64,000 bases of DNA from Shewanella psychromarinicola (GCF_003855155.1 NZ_CP034073.1:5070850-5134849); one strand, 5' to 3'; counted from the first letter of the stretch, positions 47,957-58,418 are shown. The notes: generated from the letters alone by a model not told the origin. Program-made: numbers and translations.

Positions 47957-47982
47957 AAAAGCCGACATCAAGTCGGCTTTTT
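47957..47982 (+). terminator. terminator of the molybdenum hydroxylase operon
   Basis: AAAAGCCGAC, five-base loop, GTCGGCTTTTT. Confidence 0.85.
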
Positions 47983-48125
47983 ATTTTAATAACGCTAGCG
48001 GTAAGCAAACTCTTGAGCAGTTATCGGCAAAGGGCAAAAATTCATTTTGGCTAAAGCCATGAATCTATACTAAGCCCGATTGACCTTGTAATGGCTTTCG
48101 CCTAACAAGATATTAGCCAAAAAGA

Positions 48126-48602
48126 TTACAACACATCGTTAAGATCTTGTATTGCATCGATCACCATACCAGTACCTATGCTAATCAACAGCAAATCAGT
48201 ACCCACACGGACAATCTTCTGCCCTTCTGGTGTGCGCCCTAGCTGAAGAGTCAGTGCTGGAGGCACATCATAGTACACAACATCCGCAGGCAAATGTTGA
48301 CCTTTATGCCATTGCTTAACATTACCCGGTGGTTGGCAGCCATTGTGTTTCTTGGCTAACCCTGGAGGACAATGCTTAGCATCACGGGTGGTATAATAGT
48401 AATTTTTAATCACGACTTGGCGATCATTACTAAAATAGACCTCGTAGTTACTGTCATTGTGATGTTCATGCTTTTTTTGATGTTTTTCAGATTTGTGCTT
48501 GCCGCTATTACCGTGTGACTCGTGGTCTTTAGCAACACTTTGACCTGTAGAAAACACCATTAACGTGCTAAAAATGATAAGTGGTATTACATGGCGATTC
48601 AT
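48126..48602 (-). CDS. RcnB-like small periplasmic protein
   Basis: 158 residues from ATG 48602, chosen because AAAGGA precedes it and it starts a clean signal peptide (IPLIIFSTLMVFSTGQSVA); the frame is open to 48683. A very histidine- and lysine-rich linker (residues about 28-50) is followed by DAKHCPPGLAKKHNGCQPPG and a C-terminal hydrophobic tail. It resembles RcnB/DUF1236-type periplasmic proteins linked to metal homeostasis; the His-rich stretch suggests metal binding. Function not proven. Confidence 0.72.
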   Translation of the reverse strand: MNRHVIPLIIFSTLMVFSTGQSVAKDHESHGNSGKHKSEKHQKKHEHHNDSNYEVYFSNDRQVVIKNYYYTTRDAKHCPPGLAKKHNGCQPPGNVKQWHKGQHLPADVVYYDVPPALTLQLGRTPEGQKIVRVGTDLLLISIGTGMVIDAIQDLNDVL

Positions 48603-48683
48603 AAAATTGATTCCTTTGCGATTAAATAGGCGCTTGTCATAATGCTTAACGAGCGATAATGCCTTACCGATAAAAAAAACCAA

Positions 48684-49177
48684 ATACGATTAGTGATACG
48701 GTTACTATAGGTGCAAATGTAGTCGTATTCAGCGCAATTGTCGACTCTAATTTATATTATCGATATCAGTGTTAAAACCCGCATCGGCGGCAACAAAAAC
48801 CACCTCTGTTTTAGCCTTATATCATCCCTTAACTCATCCAAATCATATTCCGCAAAACAATAACAAAATAGCGGCACTTACTATAGTGAATAAGCCTTAA
48901 TCTAGAAGCATGAGCGCCTAAAAACAAATCAAACCGTTGATTTAAAGTTAATTCACTTGAACACAGCAAAGCTAAATATTAATGGAATAACAAAATAACG
49001 AGACGATTGCGATATTGGCTCAAAACGGCTAATGAAAAAAAGCGGCAGCGACCCCTTTGGCGACCTTATCGTTTTGATAGCGCTTAGGAAAATGATGTGC
49101 GGCTGGGTCAGTTCTTCTATAATTATGTAGCGTATATAGAGTACAGAGGCAACAGCCATAAAAGAGAACCCTAACCG
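48684..49177. other. intergenic stretch with a degenerate dispersed-repeat copy
   Basis: No gene. About 49033-49165 carries decayed versions of repeat motifs (GGCGACCTTATCG, GGAAAATGATGTGCGGCTGG, GAGTACAGAGGCAACAGCC) in plus orientation; the identity is clearly lower than among copies A-C. Confidence 0.5.
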
Positions 49178-50437
49178 TTAACTTAACTTCATTGCAGCAA
49201 AATCTGGCCTGGGTAGCTTATCCAAAATACTGTATAAATACATCACCACCAAGGACAATATAGCGCCGATAATAAATAACCAATATCCACCGAGATGATC
49301 CAAAATAATCCCGCCACCCAATGGCGCAAACGCAAAGCCAATTTCATAAAATGATGCCGCGCCAAAATACGCACCACGCAAATGCTTAGGGGCTAGCCTG
49401 TCAATGTGCACATTCATAGTCGGGAACAAAATGGTTTCGGCTAGGCTTATGACAATAACGGCGCCAATCCAGCCCCAAAATAAATCGATAGGGTTATACG
49501 CTAACCAAACTTGTGAGCACACCAATAGTATCAGTCCAAACTGAATACGATGAACCAAACTATAGCCGGCCATTAATCTTAATAGTAAAAATTGGGTTGA
49601 GATGATCACCAATGCATTAGTAAAAATCATCGCTGAAATCAATGTCAGTAAATTAGGTGCATTCGCGCGGGTGAGGTATTGGATAAGCGAACTGTCCATT
49701 TGCGCATAAATGAACATACACAAAATATTGGCAACGATAAGACATTGGAGCAATTTATCCTGCTGTAAAATCGTTATTATTTGCTGCCGACTGATGAACG
49801 CAGGAATAAGCTCATCGGGCACCTGTTCTGTTGTCGATGGGATGGTTTGACAAGCTTGGTGCCTAAAGCCCCAAAATAACAATCCCAGCAATGCGGCAAA
49901 AGCGGCGGCAGTAATGTAAAAGCTCGATTGTTTTCCGGTTAAGCCTAACCACACACCTAACATTGGGCCGACAGCGCAGCCTACGTTAACGACGAAATAC
50001 AATGACTGCATCGCCAGTTCACGAGTTTTAGGGTCATCAATGATGTCACCAATAGTAGCAGACGTGAGTGGTCGCCATAACGAGGTGGCAATCGAACACA
50101 GTGTCATCACCACCACATAGCCTTTGACTGAATCAACTTGTGCCAGCAATGAAAACGAGATGATATAAAGCACACCCGTAAGATACATTAGCTTGTGGCG
50201 ACCGATCCGGTCAGACAATGCACTCCCCATAAAACTGGTAAATACCGAAATAATCGCTGCACTCGACAGTACTAAGCCTACTTCAGTGGCGGTTAAGGCA
50301 AATTTTTCATACAAGATAACAGCCAAAAAGGGCCACACCATGTAATAACTGCCACGGGTAATAAATGACCCAAACAATAATATCCACATTAATCGTGGAA
50401 ATTGCTTAAACCGCGCTAAAGAAACATCGCTATGCAC
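49178..50437 (-). CDS. MFS transporter (drug-efflux type)
   Basis: 419 residues, about twelve membrane helices in two halves. MFS signatures: the motif A loop GSALSDRIGRHKLMYLTG between helices 2 and 3, WRPLTSATIGDI in helix 4 and GCAVGPMLGVWLG in helix 5. Resembles small-molecule exporters of the DHA1 type; substrate unknown. A C-terminal half with MNVHIDRLAPKHLRGAYFGA repeats the A-like loop. Single gene, ATG 50437. Confidence 0.9.
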   Translation of the reverse strand: MHSDVSLARFKQFPRLMWILLFGSFITRGSYYMVWPFLAVILYEKFALTATEVGLVLSSAAIISVFTSFMGSALSDRIGRHKLMYLTGVLYIISFSLLAQVDSVKGYVVVMTLCSIATSLWRPLTSATIGDIIDDPKTRELAMQSLYFVVNVGCAVGPMLGVWLGLTGKQSSFYITAAAFAALLGLLFWGFRHQACQTIPSTTEQVPDELIPAFISRQQIITILQQDKLLQCLIVANILCMFIYAQMDSSLIQYLTRANAPNLLTLISAMIFTNALVIISTQFLLLRLMAGYSLVHRIQFGLILLVCSQVWLAYNPIDLFWGWIGAVIVISLAETILFPTMNVHIDRLAPKHLRGAYFGAASFYEIGFAFAPLGGGIILDHLGGYWLFIIGAILSLVVMYLYSILDKLPRPDFAAMKLS

Positions 50438-50686
50438 TTTTTATCCTTAAAGAGTGATGCTGTAATTGAATGTGACAGACTGAATTGATTGAATTTTTAA
50501 TAACCAATCGTATAGGTATTAAGGTTATTGGGCCACTCGTTATTTAATGATTGCTGATTTACCTTCGAGGTTAATAGGATTAATCAAAAAAGCATCAAAG
50601 TATTTGGCTACTCAGCCATCAACCTTGATGCCAATATCATCTTTGAAGCAGAGATGACTTTTAGTCAATATTGAAATTGCAGATGG

Positions 50687-51331
50687 TTACAAATGGCCGA
50701 CTTTAACTAAAATCACCGTGTCTTGTTCCACATAGGGATTGTGCTGACTTAAATGCGGGCTGCGGATCCACGTACCAGCAGGATAACGGCCAAGCTCATC
50801 GATAAACTCTCCGCTAATCACGTAAATCTCTTCACCGCCAAAATGACGATGGGGTTGAAAATGAGTCCCTGCTGGCCACATGACTAATGCCGTAGATTCG
50901 GTGCCATGTTGATGTAGCGGCATAACCCGTAATTGGCCTTGACCCGGCAACCAATCAGCGTTGTTGGTATTAATAGCCACTTGCTCAGAGTCACTCTCTT
51001 GAAACTGGTGCAGCTTAACCAATAGCGTGCAGCCTTGTACGCTAAATGGCGCATGAACAAAACCTTCAGGATTACGCAAATACGTGCCGGCGGGATAATC
51101 ACCGGTTTCATCAGAGAATACACCTTCGAGCACTAAAATCTCTTCACCTAATGGATGAGGATGTGAGTTAAATTGAGCACCTGCTTGATATTTAACAATA
51201 CTGGTGGCATGTCCGCGCTCGGCTTCTTCGCGCGCTAAGCGTTTACGTAAAACCCCTGCAGCAGGACTGTTTTGCCATGCAAGTTCAGCGCTATTGATCA
51301 CAACTCGCTGGCTAAAATCCATGTTTAACAT
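50687..51331 (-). CDS. bicupin protein (ChrR-like cupin domains)
   Basis: 214 residues with two cupin barrels. First metal motif in NSHPHPLGEEILVLEGVFSD, second in FQPHRHFGGEEIYVISGEFID; each gives the His-x-His and Glu ligands. The same repeated YPAGT(Y/W) turn follows each. ChrR-type cupin_7 proteins act as zinc-dependent sensors or enzymes; there is no sigma-factor partner next to it, so the role is unknown. Start ATG 51331 (or 51322). Confidence 0.88.
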   Translation of the reverse strand: MLNMDFSQRVVINSAELAWQNSPAAGVLRKRLAREEAERGHATSIVKYQAGAQFNSHPHPLGEEILVLEGVFSDETGDYPAGTYLRNPEGFVHAPFSVQGCTLLVKLHQFQESDSEQVAINTNNADWLPGQGQLRVMPLHQHGTESTALVMWPAGTHFQPHRHFGGEEIYVISGEFIDELGRYPAGTWIRSPHLSQHNPYVEQDTVILVKVGHL

Positions 51332-51459
51332 ATTGATACCTTTACAACCATGATTGCTAATAGCTTAGAGCGAAATCAACTCAATGAACAGCGAGTACCA
51401 AATGGTTTAATAGGTACTTTAAGGTGCTTTTTATTGATTAATAAGAAGAAATTTTCTAT

Positions 51460-51490
51460 AAAAAAACCTGCAAATACAATTTACAGGTTT
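51460..51490 (-). terminator. terminator of pbpG
   Basis: On the minus strand AAACCTG..AAAT and ATTT..CAGGTTT pair, followed by a T-run, 26 bases past the stop of pbpG. Confidence 0.82.
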
Positions 51491-51515
51491 AATGATGAAC
51501 GAATGCTTGAATTGG

Positions 51516-52427
51516 TTAACTTGCTGAATTATTGGCTGCCATTTGGCGTTGTTTTTTATACGCTTTAGCCGAGGCAGGAATGGGCGTCGTTCTGCCAGTT
51601 TCCAACCATTTCTTAAGTCGATTAGCATCGGCCATATGCGTATATTTGCCAAACGAATCTAACACCACAACCGCCACTTTACGTTTATCCATTTCCGTTA
51701 ACATCACTAAGCAATGCCCTGCTTTGCTGGTATAACCGGTTTTGGTTAACGCAATGTTCCAATTATCTTTAAAGACCAGTTTATTGGTATTTTGAAAATC
51801 CAGTGCATAGCGTGGGCGTTTAAAAATAACGTGTTTTTTATTGGTTGAACTGAGCTTACCTAAAAGCGGATATTGCTGGCTGGCTTTAAGTAATAAAATA
51901 AGGTCATTCGCACTCGATACGTTTTCAGGTGATAAGCCGGTAGGTTCGACATAATGCGTTTGGGTCATTCCTAATGCGATTGCTTTATCGTTCATCGCTC
52001 GAACAAATGCCTTAAACCCTCCAGGATGATGATGAGCAAGCGAGGTTGCAGCACGATTTTCAGAAGACATGAGTGTCATTAACAACATGGTTTCACGGCT
52101 AACTTCACTGCCTAATCGTACACGTGAATAGACATTACGCATCACGGGTGAGTCAGTAATTTTAACCGATATTTTTTCATTTAACGATAATTTGGCGTCA
52201 AGGGTCACCATGGCGGTCATGAGCTTAGTCACTGAAGCAATGGGGACCGCTTGGTGTGGATTACTGGAATACAGCACTTCATTGGTTGTTAAGTCGACTA
52301 ACATCGCACTGCTTGATGCTAACTCTTGTAATGATTGTTTTTGAGACACGGGTTCAGCAACTACCGAGGAGCTAATAACGGTATTTGAACATAATAAAGC
52401 GCAGGCAAAAAAGAAACGGAGTTTCAT
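51516..52427 (-). CDS. pbpG: D-alanyl-D-alanine endopeptidase (PBP7-type)
   Basis: 303 residues from ATG 52427; GTG 52436 is also in frame. Periplasmic serine peptidase that cuts peptidoglycan cross-links. Signal peptide FFFACALLCSNTVISSS; SxxK motif in ASVTKLMTAMV, SxN in MSSENRAAT, KTG in LTKTGYTSKAGHC. The length and order match PbpG/DacD relatives. Ends in a lysine-rich tail. Single gene. Confidence 0.94.
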   Translation of the reverse strand: MKLRFFFACALLCSNTVISSSVVAEPVSQKQSLQELASSSAMLVDLTTNEVLYSSNPHQAVPIASVTKLMTAMVTLDAKLSLNEKISVKITDSPVMRNVYSRVRLGSEVSRETMLLMTLMSSENRAATSLAHHHPGGFKAFVRAMNDKAIALGMTQTHYVEPTGLSPENVSSANDLILLLKASQQYPLLGKLSSTNKKHVIFKRPRYALDFQNTNKLVFKDNWNIALTKTGYTSKAGHCLVMLTEMDKRKVAVVVLDSFGKYTHMADANRLKKWLETGRTTPIPASAKAYKKQRQMAANNSAS

Positions 52428-52903
52428 TATTCTCACTTGAAAAATAAACCTAATAAGTCCCTTGAGTATACGATAAAGGATTAGTCCGACAATAGATAAA
52501 TAATCACTATTAGTGGGTTTGTAGTGAATGTTAGTCGGTTTTTAGTGAATGTTAGTGCATTTGTTGCCGCTCCAGCAAAAAACATAAATAATAGCGAGTA
52601 CTGAGTTATGTTCACACAAGCCAAGATACACACTATCGAGCAATACTGTACTCGCCAGATGAGGTATATCAACAATATACTAGTTAAGCATTTGTCATCG
52701 TTTCGCGGTACGTGAACGACCCCGCGACATCGCTTCGCTCGGATTTCGCTCAAGACCATAGCAAACCAATATCCGCTTAAAGCTTGTCGAGACCCTATGA
52801 CTTAAGTGACATTATCTGGCTATTATGGTGAAGTCATTAAACTGGAATGGAGCGTGACGTGGCTGCGCACCTTTGACGATAATTCCGCGATAATAATTCC
52901 GTG
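52428..52903. other. intergenic stretch, no supported gene
   Basis: AT-rich; a short direct repeat TAGTGAATGTTAGT occurs twice near 52508-52555. Nothing else recognised. Confidence 0.4.
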
Positions 52904-53140
52904 ATGGTGCCCAATGCCGAGGCATTAAAAACCGCAATATGTAACGCTAATAGCGGTGCTTTAGATGAAATGGTTGTCGTGAGTTTTACGATTCCGATAA
53001 ATGCAGATCACCAAAAAACCATTGCTTTGGCCAGGGAAGCCACTCAATGCTCACCTTATACCTTTTTAAATAAACCTATTGTCGTCAATTTGGGTAACGA
53101 GCACGGCTTTGGGCAGTTTTTTACACACCATTACCGTTAA
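52904..53140 (+). CDS. small hypothetical protein
   Basis: 78 residues from ATG 52904 (GTG 52901 also in frame). No recognised family, signal or membrane segment. The composition looks protein-like (VVSFTIPINADHQKTIALAREA), but no SD site is evident and it could be a remnant. Upstream of rpiA on the same strand. Confidence 0.3.
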   Translation: MVPNAEALKTAICNANSGALDEMVVVSFTIPINADHQKTIALAREATQCSPYTFLNKPIVVNLGNEHGFGQFFTHHYR

Positions 53141-53302
53141 AGCGTATGTGATGGACGTGAGGTTAGAAAAAAAGTTTATGAGTGTCATCAATATACGAGT
53201 ACTTTCAGCGTTTAAAAATGCTAAATTTTATGATACATAACAAACGGTTCTTCAGTGATTTACGCTATAATAGACCCAATTGTTAAAATGGAGAATATGA
53301 CT

Positions 53303-53965
53303 ATGACACAAGATGAAATGAAAAAAGCAGCAGGTTGGGCTGCACTACAGTATGTCAAAAAAGACACCATCGTAGGCGTCGGAACTGGTTCAACGGTTAA
53401 TCACTTCATTGATGCATTGGCAACAATGAAAGATGATATTGAAGGTGCAGTATCAAGCTCTGAAGCATCGACTAAAAAACTCATCGGACTTGGCATTGAA
53501 GTGTTTGACTTAAACAGTGTTGATTTGATTGATGTCTATGTTGATGGCGCGGATGAAATTAACGACCGCATGGACATGATTAAAGGTGGTGGAGCCGCAT
53601 TAACGCGCGAGAAGATTGTCGCAGCGGTAGCAAAACGGTTTATTTGTATTGTGGATAATACCAAGCAAGTACCTATTTTAGGTGAGTTTCCATTGCCGGT
53701 TGAAGTGATCCCAATGGCACGATCTTATGTGGCACGAGAATTAGTCAAATTAGGTGGCGATCCGGTTTACCGTCAAGGCGTGGTGACCGATAACGGCAAT
53801 GTGATTTTAGATGTGTACAACATGAAAATTTTAGACCCTAAAGTGATGGAAACTAAAATTAACGCGATTGTAGGCGTGGTAACCAACGGCTTATTTGCTA
53901 ACCGCGGCGCCGATGTATTGCTAGTTGGCACCCCTGATGGCGTTAACACAGTAACCTTGTCATAA
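53303..53965 (+). CDS. rpiA: ribose-5-phosphate isomerase A
   Basis: Interconverts ribose 5-phosphate and ribulose 5-phosphate in the pentose phosphate pathway. 220 residues from ATG 53303 ([19 protein letters not shown] nine bases before); the frame is open to 53255 but the known N-terminus fits here. Motifs: [39 protein letters not shown] and the catalytic region with [11 protein letters not shown]. Confidence 0.97.
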   Translation: MTQDEMKKAAGWAALQYVKKDTIVGVGTGSTVNHFIDALATMKDDIEGAVSSSEASTKKLIGLGIEVFDLNSVDLIDVYVDGADEINDRMDMIKGGGAALTREKIVAAVAKRFICIVDNTKQVPILGEFPLPVEVIPMARSYVARELVKLGGDPVYRQGVVTDNGNVILDVYNMKILDPKVMETKINAIVGVVTNGLFANRGADVLLVGTPDGVNTVTLS

Positions 53966-54280
53966 CCGACAGTGGTGACTTTTTGTGTTGCCACTTAAGC
54001 AATACCAATCCTATTGAATATGTGATCGTTCAGCGGGAGTTCAAAGTGCTGTAAGCAAGGCAGATGATTGAAGCGAATAGTGATTCCATTTCGAAAGCAT
54101 CTAACGAAGCATAACGTACTTTGAAACCCGCCAGAATAGAGTCACTCAGTCGTTCCATTTCCGCGTTGCATTGATTTAAATGGGATAATCATTTCGGCAT
54201 CAATGCGCCTTAAATCAAACCCCTTAGCGACCCCGAACTGATCAGATATTTAATCAGCTTGGTATAGCACAATAGTCAAA
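53966..54280. other. intergenic stretch after rpiA
   Basis: No gene. Begins AATACCAATCCTATTGAATA, of a style seen in dispersed Shewanella intergenic repeats (from memory), but there is no second copy in the window. Confidence 0.35.
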
Positions 54281-54320
54281 ACATAAAACGGCCTAACTTC
54301 AATGCTAGGCCGTTTTATGT
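54281..54320. terminator. strong bidirectional hairpin
   Basis: Perfect 15-bp inverted repeat ACATAAAACGGCCTA / TAGGCCGTTTTATGT with a ten-base loop, between rpiA and the sigma-factor gene; T-rich on both strands. Confidence 0.82.
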
Positions 54321-54483
54321 TATTGGTTCACCCGTTCAAACCCTACAGACTAATCAAAAACAACCTCATTGTTTAACTCATTGTTTAACATCAACGCGAC
54401 TGGCATAAACTTATTTAAAAGCCAATATACACCTTTTGCCTACTTGAGAATGTCAAATATTAGTCAATTATATTGTATGTGTT

Positions 54484-55065
54484 GTGACAATAAGGATGCT
54501 CCCCATTAAGCCGCTAATCACAGGGCCGTTAACCCAGCTAGCCGCCGCAGCCCTTGACGATAATCAGTTAGTCGCCATGGCAAAAACCGGTTGCGAACAG
54601 GCCTTCGCACAACTGTTTCGGCGCCATCACCAGCGGGTGTATGCCATCTGTTTTCGATTAAGCGGACAAGCTAGATTGGCAGATGATATGACGCAAGCGT
54701 GTTTTATTCGTTTATGGTTCAAACTGGATCAATTTAGAGGCGACAGTCGATTCACTACCTGGTTGCATCGCTTATGTGTCCGCCAAGCCATTAACGAATT
54801 AAAAGTGCAACAATCATGGTGGCAACGGTTTTTACCCATGGAACAACTTGACCCACTTGACGCACCTACGGTGGATTTTGATGACTATCATCAGCTCGAT
54901 AAGTACATAGCTAAGTTGCCCCAACGCACTCGCATTGTCTTTGTTCTTTGTGCCATCGAAGGCTATCAGCATAATGAAGTCGCCGCATTGCTCAATATTG
55001 CCGAAGGCACGAGTAAAGCGCAGTACCATAATGCTAAACAATTATTACAAGAGATGCTTGAATAA
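54484..55065 (+). CDS. ECF-type RNA polymerase sigma factor
   Basis: 193 residues from the GTG at 54484, or 189 from ATG 54496; neither has a clear SD. Region 2 is ACEQAFAQLFRRHHQRVYAICFRLSG and DDMTQACFIRLWFKLDQF, region 4 is LPQRTRIVFVLCAIEGYQHNEVAALLNIAEGTSKAQYHNAK. No region 1 or 3, as for ECF sigmas. It recruits polymerase to a stress regulon. The anti-sigma gene that follows is broken, so the factor may be unrestrained. Confidence 0.92.
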   Translation: MTIRMLPIKPLITGPLTQLAAAALDDNQLVAMAKTGCEQAFAQLFRRHHQRVYAICFRLSGQARLADDMTQACFIRLWFKLDQFRGDSRFTTWLHRLCVRQAINELKVQQSWWQRFLPMEQLDPLDAPTVDFDDYHQLDKYIAKLPQRTRIVFVLCAIEGYQHNEVAALLNIAEGTSKAQYHNAKQLLQEMLE

Positions 55066-55068
55066 GTC

Positions 55069-55320
55069 ATTCACAGCAAGACCTTGAAAGCTTAGTCAAA
55101 TCGATGTCATCACAGATGAAGCCTGTAAAAGATTGATAGCCAGGTATTGCATCGCAATTAAGCGCTAAACCTCAACAACAAAAATTATCTCTTGGGCTTT
55201 GGCTTATAGCGGCAAGTATTGCAACCCTGACTCTGATGGCCGTGTGATTGTCGCAACAACCGCAAATACGGCATTAATGCAGCAAACTGGCGCAATAAAG
55301 ACAAACGGCATTTTTATAGA
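55069..55320 (+). pseudogene. decayed anti-sigma factor gene
   Basis: Directly after the sigma-factor stop. Pieces in several frames: SHSQQDLESLVKSMSSQMKP then a stop; PGIASQLSAKPQQQ and a membrane segment LGLWLIAASIATLTLMAV then a stop (55252-55254); then LSQQPQIRH in another frame. This is the usual layout of a membrane-anchored anti-sigma whose N-terminal part binds the sigma. No intact frame exists. Confidence 0.78.
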
Positions 55321-55348
55321 TATAAACTAATAGATTCAAAAAATACCG

Positions 55349-56038
55349 CTACACGGATTTTACTTCGGCTGCGGTTAAATGACGCCATTCACCTGCCGCT
55401 AAGTCAGCGTTTAACTCGATACTACCCACAGCTTCACGGTGTAAATTAACCACGTTATTACCGACAGCGGCAAACATGCGTTTAACTTGATGGTACTTAC
55501 CTTCGCTAATCGTCAATCTCACATGGGTGGGATCAATAATATCGAGCAAGGCAGGCTTAGTGAGTCCATCTTCATTGCGCAGCTCAACACCATCGGCAAA
55601 TATTTTTATCAAACTGTCATCAATGGGATCGGCTAATTCCACTAAATAGCGTTTGCCACAATCTTTCTTTGGAGAGGTAATTTTATGTGACCACTGACCA
55701 TCGCTGGTTATTAATACTAACCCGGTAGTATCAACATCTAATCGACCTGCAATGTGTAACGTGTCCATTTTTTCAATATCAATCAAACTCAATACCGATG
55801 GATATTGTTCATCAATGGTTGAACAAATGGTGTCTATTGGTTTGTTTAACATGATGTAACGCTCGCCAATCACGCTAATTAAGGTACCGTCTAAATGCAC
55901 CGCCATTTGCGGAAGTACCTTAAAACCAGAATTTTTCACCACCACACCATCGCAGGTAACATCACCACGATGCAGGGCTCTCTTGGCGAGCGACCGAGTC
56001 AGTTCGGTACTTTCACAGATAAATTTGTCTAAACGCAC
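55349..56038 (-). CDS. rsuA: 16S rRNA pseudouridine synthase (RsuA family)
   Basis: 229 residues. The N-terminal S4 RNA-binding domain (RLDKFICESTELTRSLAKRAL) is followed by the catalytic core with the aspartate in GRLDVDTTGLVLIT and the KRYLVEL and ISEGKYHQVKRMFAAVG motifs. Modifies a uridine of 16S rRNA (U516 in E. coli). RluE/RluF relatives are similar, so the exact target position is inferred. Confidence 0.93.
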   Translation of the reverse strand: MRLDKFICESTELTRSLAKRALHRGDVTCDGVVVKNSGFKVLPQMAVHLDGTLISVIGERYIMLNKPIDTICSTIDEQYPSVLSLIDIEKMDTLHIAGRLDVDTTGLVLITSDGQWSHKITSPKKDCGKRYLVELADPIDDSLIKIFADGVELRNEDGLTKPALLDIIDPTHVRLTISEGKYHQVKRMFAAVGNNVVNLHREAVGSIELNADLAAGEWRHLTAAEVKSV

Positions 56039-56330
56039 AATGATTACTCAATCAAAAAATATTGACACTATTATGCTGCTTACGCACTTAAATAGAAATC
56101 AATCGCCGATATTTTTCACCTCCACGGTAATTTTTAGTTACACATACTCACAAAAAACCCTGTAAAAATCACTTTGTTTGGCTTGTTTTATAGACGGTTA
56201 AGGCCTTAACATACAATTCACAATAAAAGTAATAGCTTTTCCCTTTGGATAAAGGGGTTATTACTCAATTATGCAACACAGTCTGCAATACCCCATTGAA
56301 GGGTTCTTTAAATAAAGCAAAGGAAACAAC

Positions 56331-58418
56331 ATGAGAAAACTGGTTATTGGAGGTCTATGTGCCTCGTTAATTGCAGGCTTAAGCGCTTGTAATAATGAAA
56401 AGGCAATAGTTGCACCTGCAGCAGACGTGGCTAAAACAGCCACTGCCACTGCGGTAGCACAAGCCCTCACTTCAGGCATCAACTTTGACAATATCGACAA
56501 GTCTGTTCGCCCTCAAGACGATTTCTACATGTATGTTAACGGCGCGTGGTTGAACAAATCTGACATTCCAAGTGACCGTACCAGCATCGGCGCTTTTTAC
56601 GACTTACGCGAAAACGCCCGTGATGACGTTAAAGCGATTATCGAAGACTTGAGTGCAACACCTAACTTAGTCGATGGTACTGACGAGCAAAAAGTAGCTG
56701 ATTTATATCGCTCATTTATGGACGTTGACACCCTAAATAAATTGGGTATTGCACCAATTCAAGCTGAATTAGATCACATCGCCGCCCTGAAAGACAAACA
56801 AGAATTAACCGCTTTTTTTGGTGAAAACCAAGCTAAGGGTGGTGGTACACCTTTAGCCTTTTATGTTGACATCGATGCTAAAGATTCAAGCCGTTATGCC
56901 ACACACATTTATCAGTATGGCTTAAGCCTGCCTGAGAAAGATTATTACTTTAACGACTCAGAGCGTTTCGTTAATATCCGTAAAGCTTTTGTTGAGCATG
57001 TGGAAAAAATGTACAGCTTAGCTGGCTTGCCAGACGCAAAAGCCAATGCTGAAGCTATTTTAGCGCTAGAAACCCAAATTGCAGAAAAGCATTGGGACGT
57101 CGTTGAAAATCGCGACAGCACCAAAACCTACAACCTATACCAAGTGAGCAATCTGCCAGAATTGGCCTCAGAAATTAACTGGGATGGCTATTTAGCAGCG
57201 TTAGGCGGCGACAAGCAAACTGATATCATTATCAACCAACCAAGCTATATCCAAGGCTTAAACGAGGTCCTTAAAAACAACGACCTTGCGACTTGGAAAA
57301 ACTACATGACTTGGATGACATTGACTCACAATGCCAACAATTTATCTGAAGCATTAGATAACGAAAACTTTACGTTTTTCTCTAAGACTCTAAACGGTCA
57401 AGAAGAGCAAGAACCGCGTTGGAAGCGTGGCGTTAGCACTGTTAGCGACACGTTAGGCGAAGTTGTCGGTAAAGTGTATGTGAAACGTCATTTTGCGCCA
57501 GAAGCCAAAACCCGTATGGAAAAGTTAGTTAGCAACCTAAGCGGCGCTTATAGCTCAAGCATTGATTCATTAGATTGGATGAGTGCAGGCACTAAAGTAG
57601 CAGCAAAAGAAAAACTGGCTAAATTTAATCCTAAAATTGGTTATCCAAATAAATGGGCTGATTACACTAAATTAACCATTCAAGCAGACGATTTAATCGG
57701 TAATGCTAAGCGTGCCGCAGTGGTTCAGCATAACAAAGACATCGCCAAGCTAGGTCAACCAATCGATAAAGACGAGTGGCACATGACCCCACAAACGGTT
57801 AATGCTTACTACAACCCAACCATGAACGAAATCGTTTTTCCAGCGGCAATTTTACAGCCTCCGTTCTTCAATCTTGAAGCCGATGACGCGGTAAACTATG
57901 GTGGTATTGGTGCGGTTATCGGCCACGAAATGGGCCATGGTTTTGATGATCAAGGTGCGAAATTTGACGGTGAAGGTAACATGCGTGACTGGTGGACCGA
58001 AGCTGACTTAACAGCATTTGAGTCAAAAGGTAATGCGTTAATCGCTCAGTATAATGGCTATCAAGTATTTGACGACCTAAACGTCAATGGTAGCCTAACA
58101 TTAGGTGAAAACATTGGCGATTTATCAGGTGTCACTATCGCCTATAAAGCTTACAAAATGTCACTTAATGGCAAAGAAGCACCGGTCATTGATGGCTTAA
58201 CCGGCGATCAACGTTTCTTCATGGGCTTCACCCAAATTTGGCGGGTAAAGATGAAAGAAGAATCACTGCGTAACCGCGTTGCAACTGATCCGCATTCACC
58301 TGGCCACTTCCGTGCTCTTGGTTCGCTATCGAACATGCCTGAGTTCTACAGCACTTATGACCTGAAAGAAGGCGACAAGATGTATATTGAACCTGCTAAA
58401 CGTGTAAAAATTTGGTAA
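56331..58418 (+). CDS. pepO: M13-family zinc metallopeptidase, lipoprotein
   Basis: 695 residues, neprilysin/PepO type, cuts small peptides. Signal peptide with lipobox GLSAC (cysteine 20), so it is membrane-anchored on the periplasmic side or outer membrane. Zinc site H532-E533-xx-H536 in VIGHEMGHGFDDQGA, third ligand in GENIGDLSGV, NAYYNPTMNEIVFPA substrate motif and C-terminal RVKIW. SD AGGAAAC before ATG 56331. Ends at a terminator. Confidence 0.95.
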   Translation: MRKLVIGGLCASLIAGLSACNNEKAIVAPAADVAKTATATAVAQALTSGINFDNIDKSVRPQDDFYMYVNGAWLNKSDIPSDRTSIGAFYDLRENARDDVKAIIEDLSATPNLVDGTDEQKVADLYRSFMDVDTLNKLGIAPIQAELDHIAALKDKQELTAFFGENQAKGGGTPLAFYVDIDAKDSSRYATHIYQYGLSLPEKDYYFNDSERFVNIRKAFVEHVEKMYSLAGLPDAKANAEAILALETQIAEKHWDVVENRDSTKTYNLYQVSNLPELASEINWDGYLAALGGDKQTDIIINQPSYIQGLNEVLKNNDLATWKNYMTWMTLTHNANNLSEALDNENFTFFSKTLNGQEEQEPRWKRGVSTVSDTLGEVVGKVYVKRHFAPEAKTRMEKLVSNLSGAYSSSIDSLDWMSAGTKVAAKEKLAKFNPKIGYPNKWADYTKLTIQADDLIGNAKRAAVVQHNKDIAKLGQPIDKDEWHMTPQTVNAYYNPTMNEIVFPAAILQPPFFNLEADDAVNYGGIGAVIGHEMGHGFDDQGAKFDGEGNMRDWWTEADLTAFESKGNALIAQYNGYQVFDDLNVNGSLTLGENIGDLSGVTIAYKAYKMSLNGKEAPVIDGLTGDQRFFMGFTQIWRVKMKEESLRNRVATDPHSPGHFRALGSLSNMPEFYSTYDLKEGDKMYIEPAKRVKIW

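Noticed and set aside
51350..51568. 72-codon plus-strand frame between the bicupin and pbpG genes
   Set aside because: Overlaps the pbpG terminator and 3' end; no family or SD.
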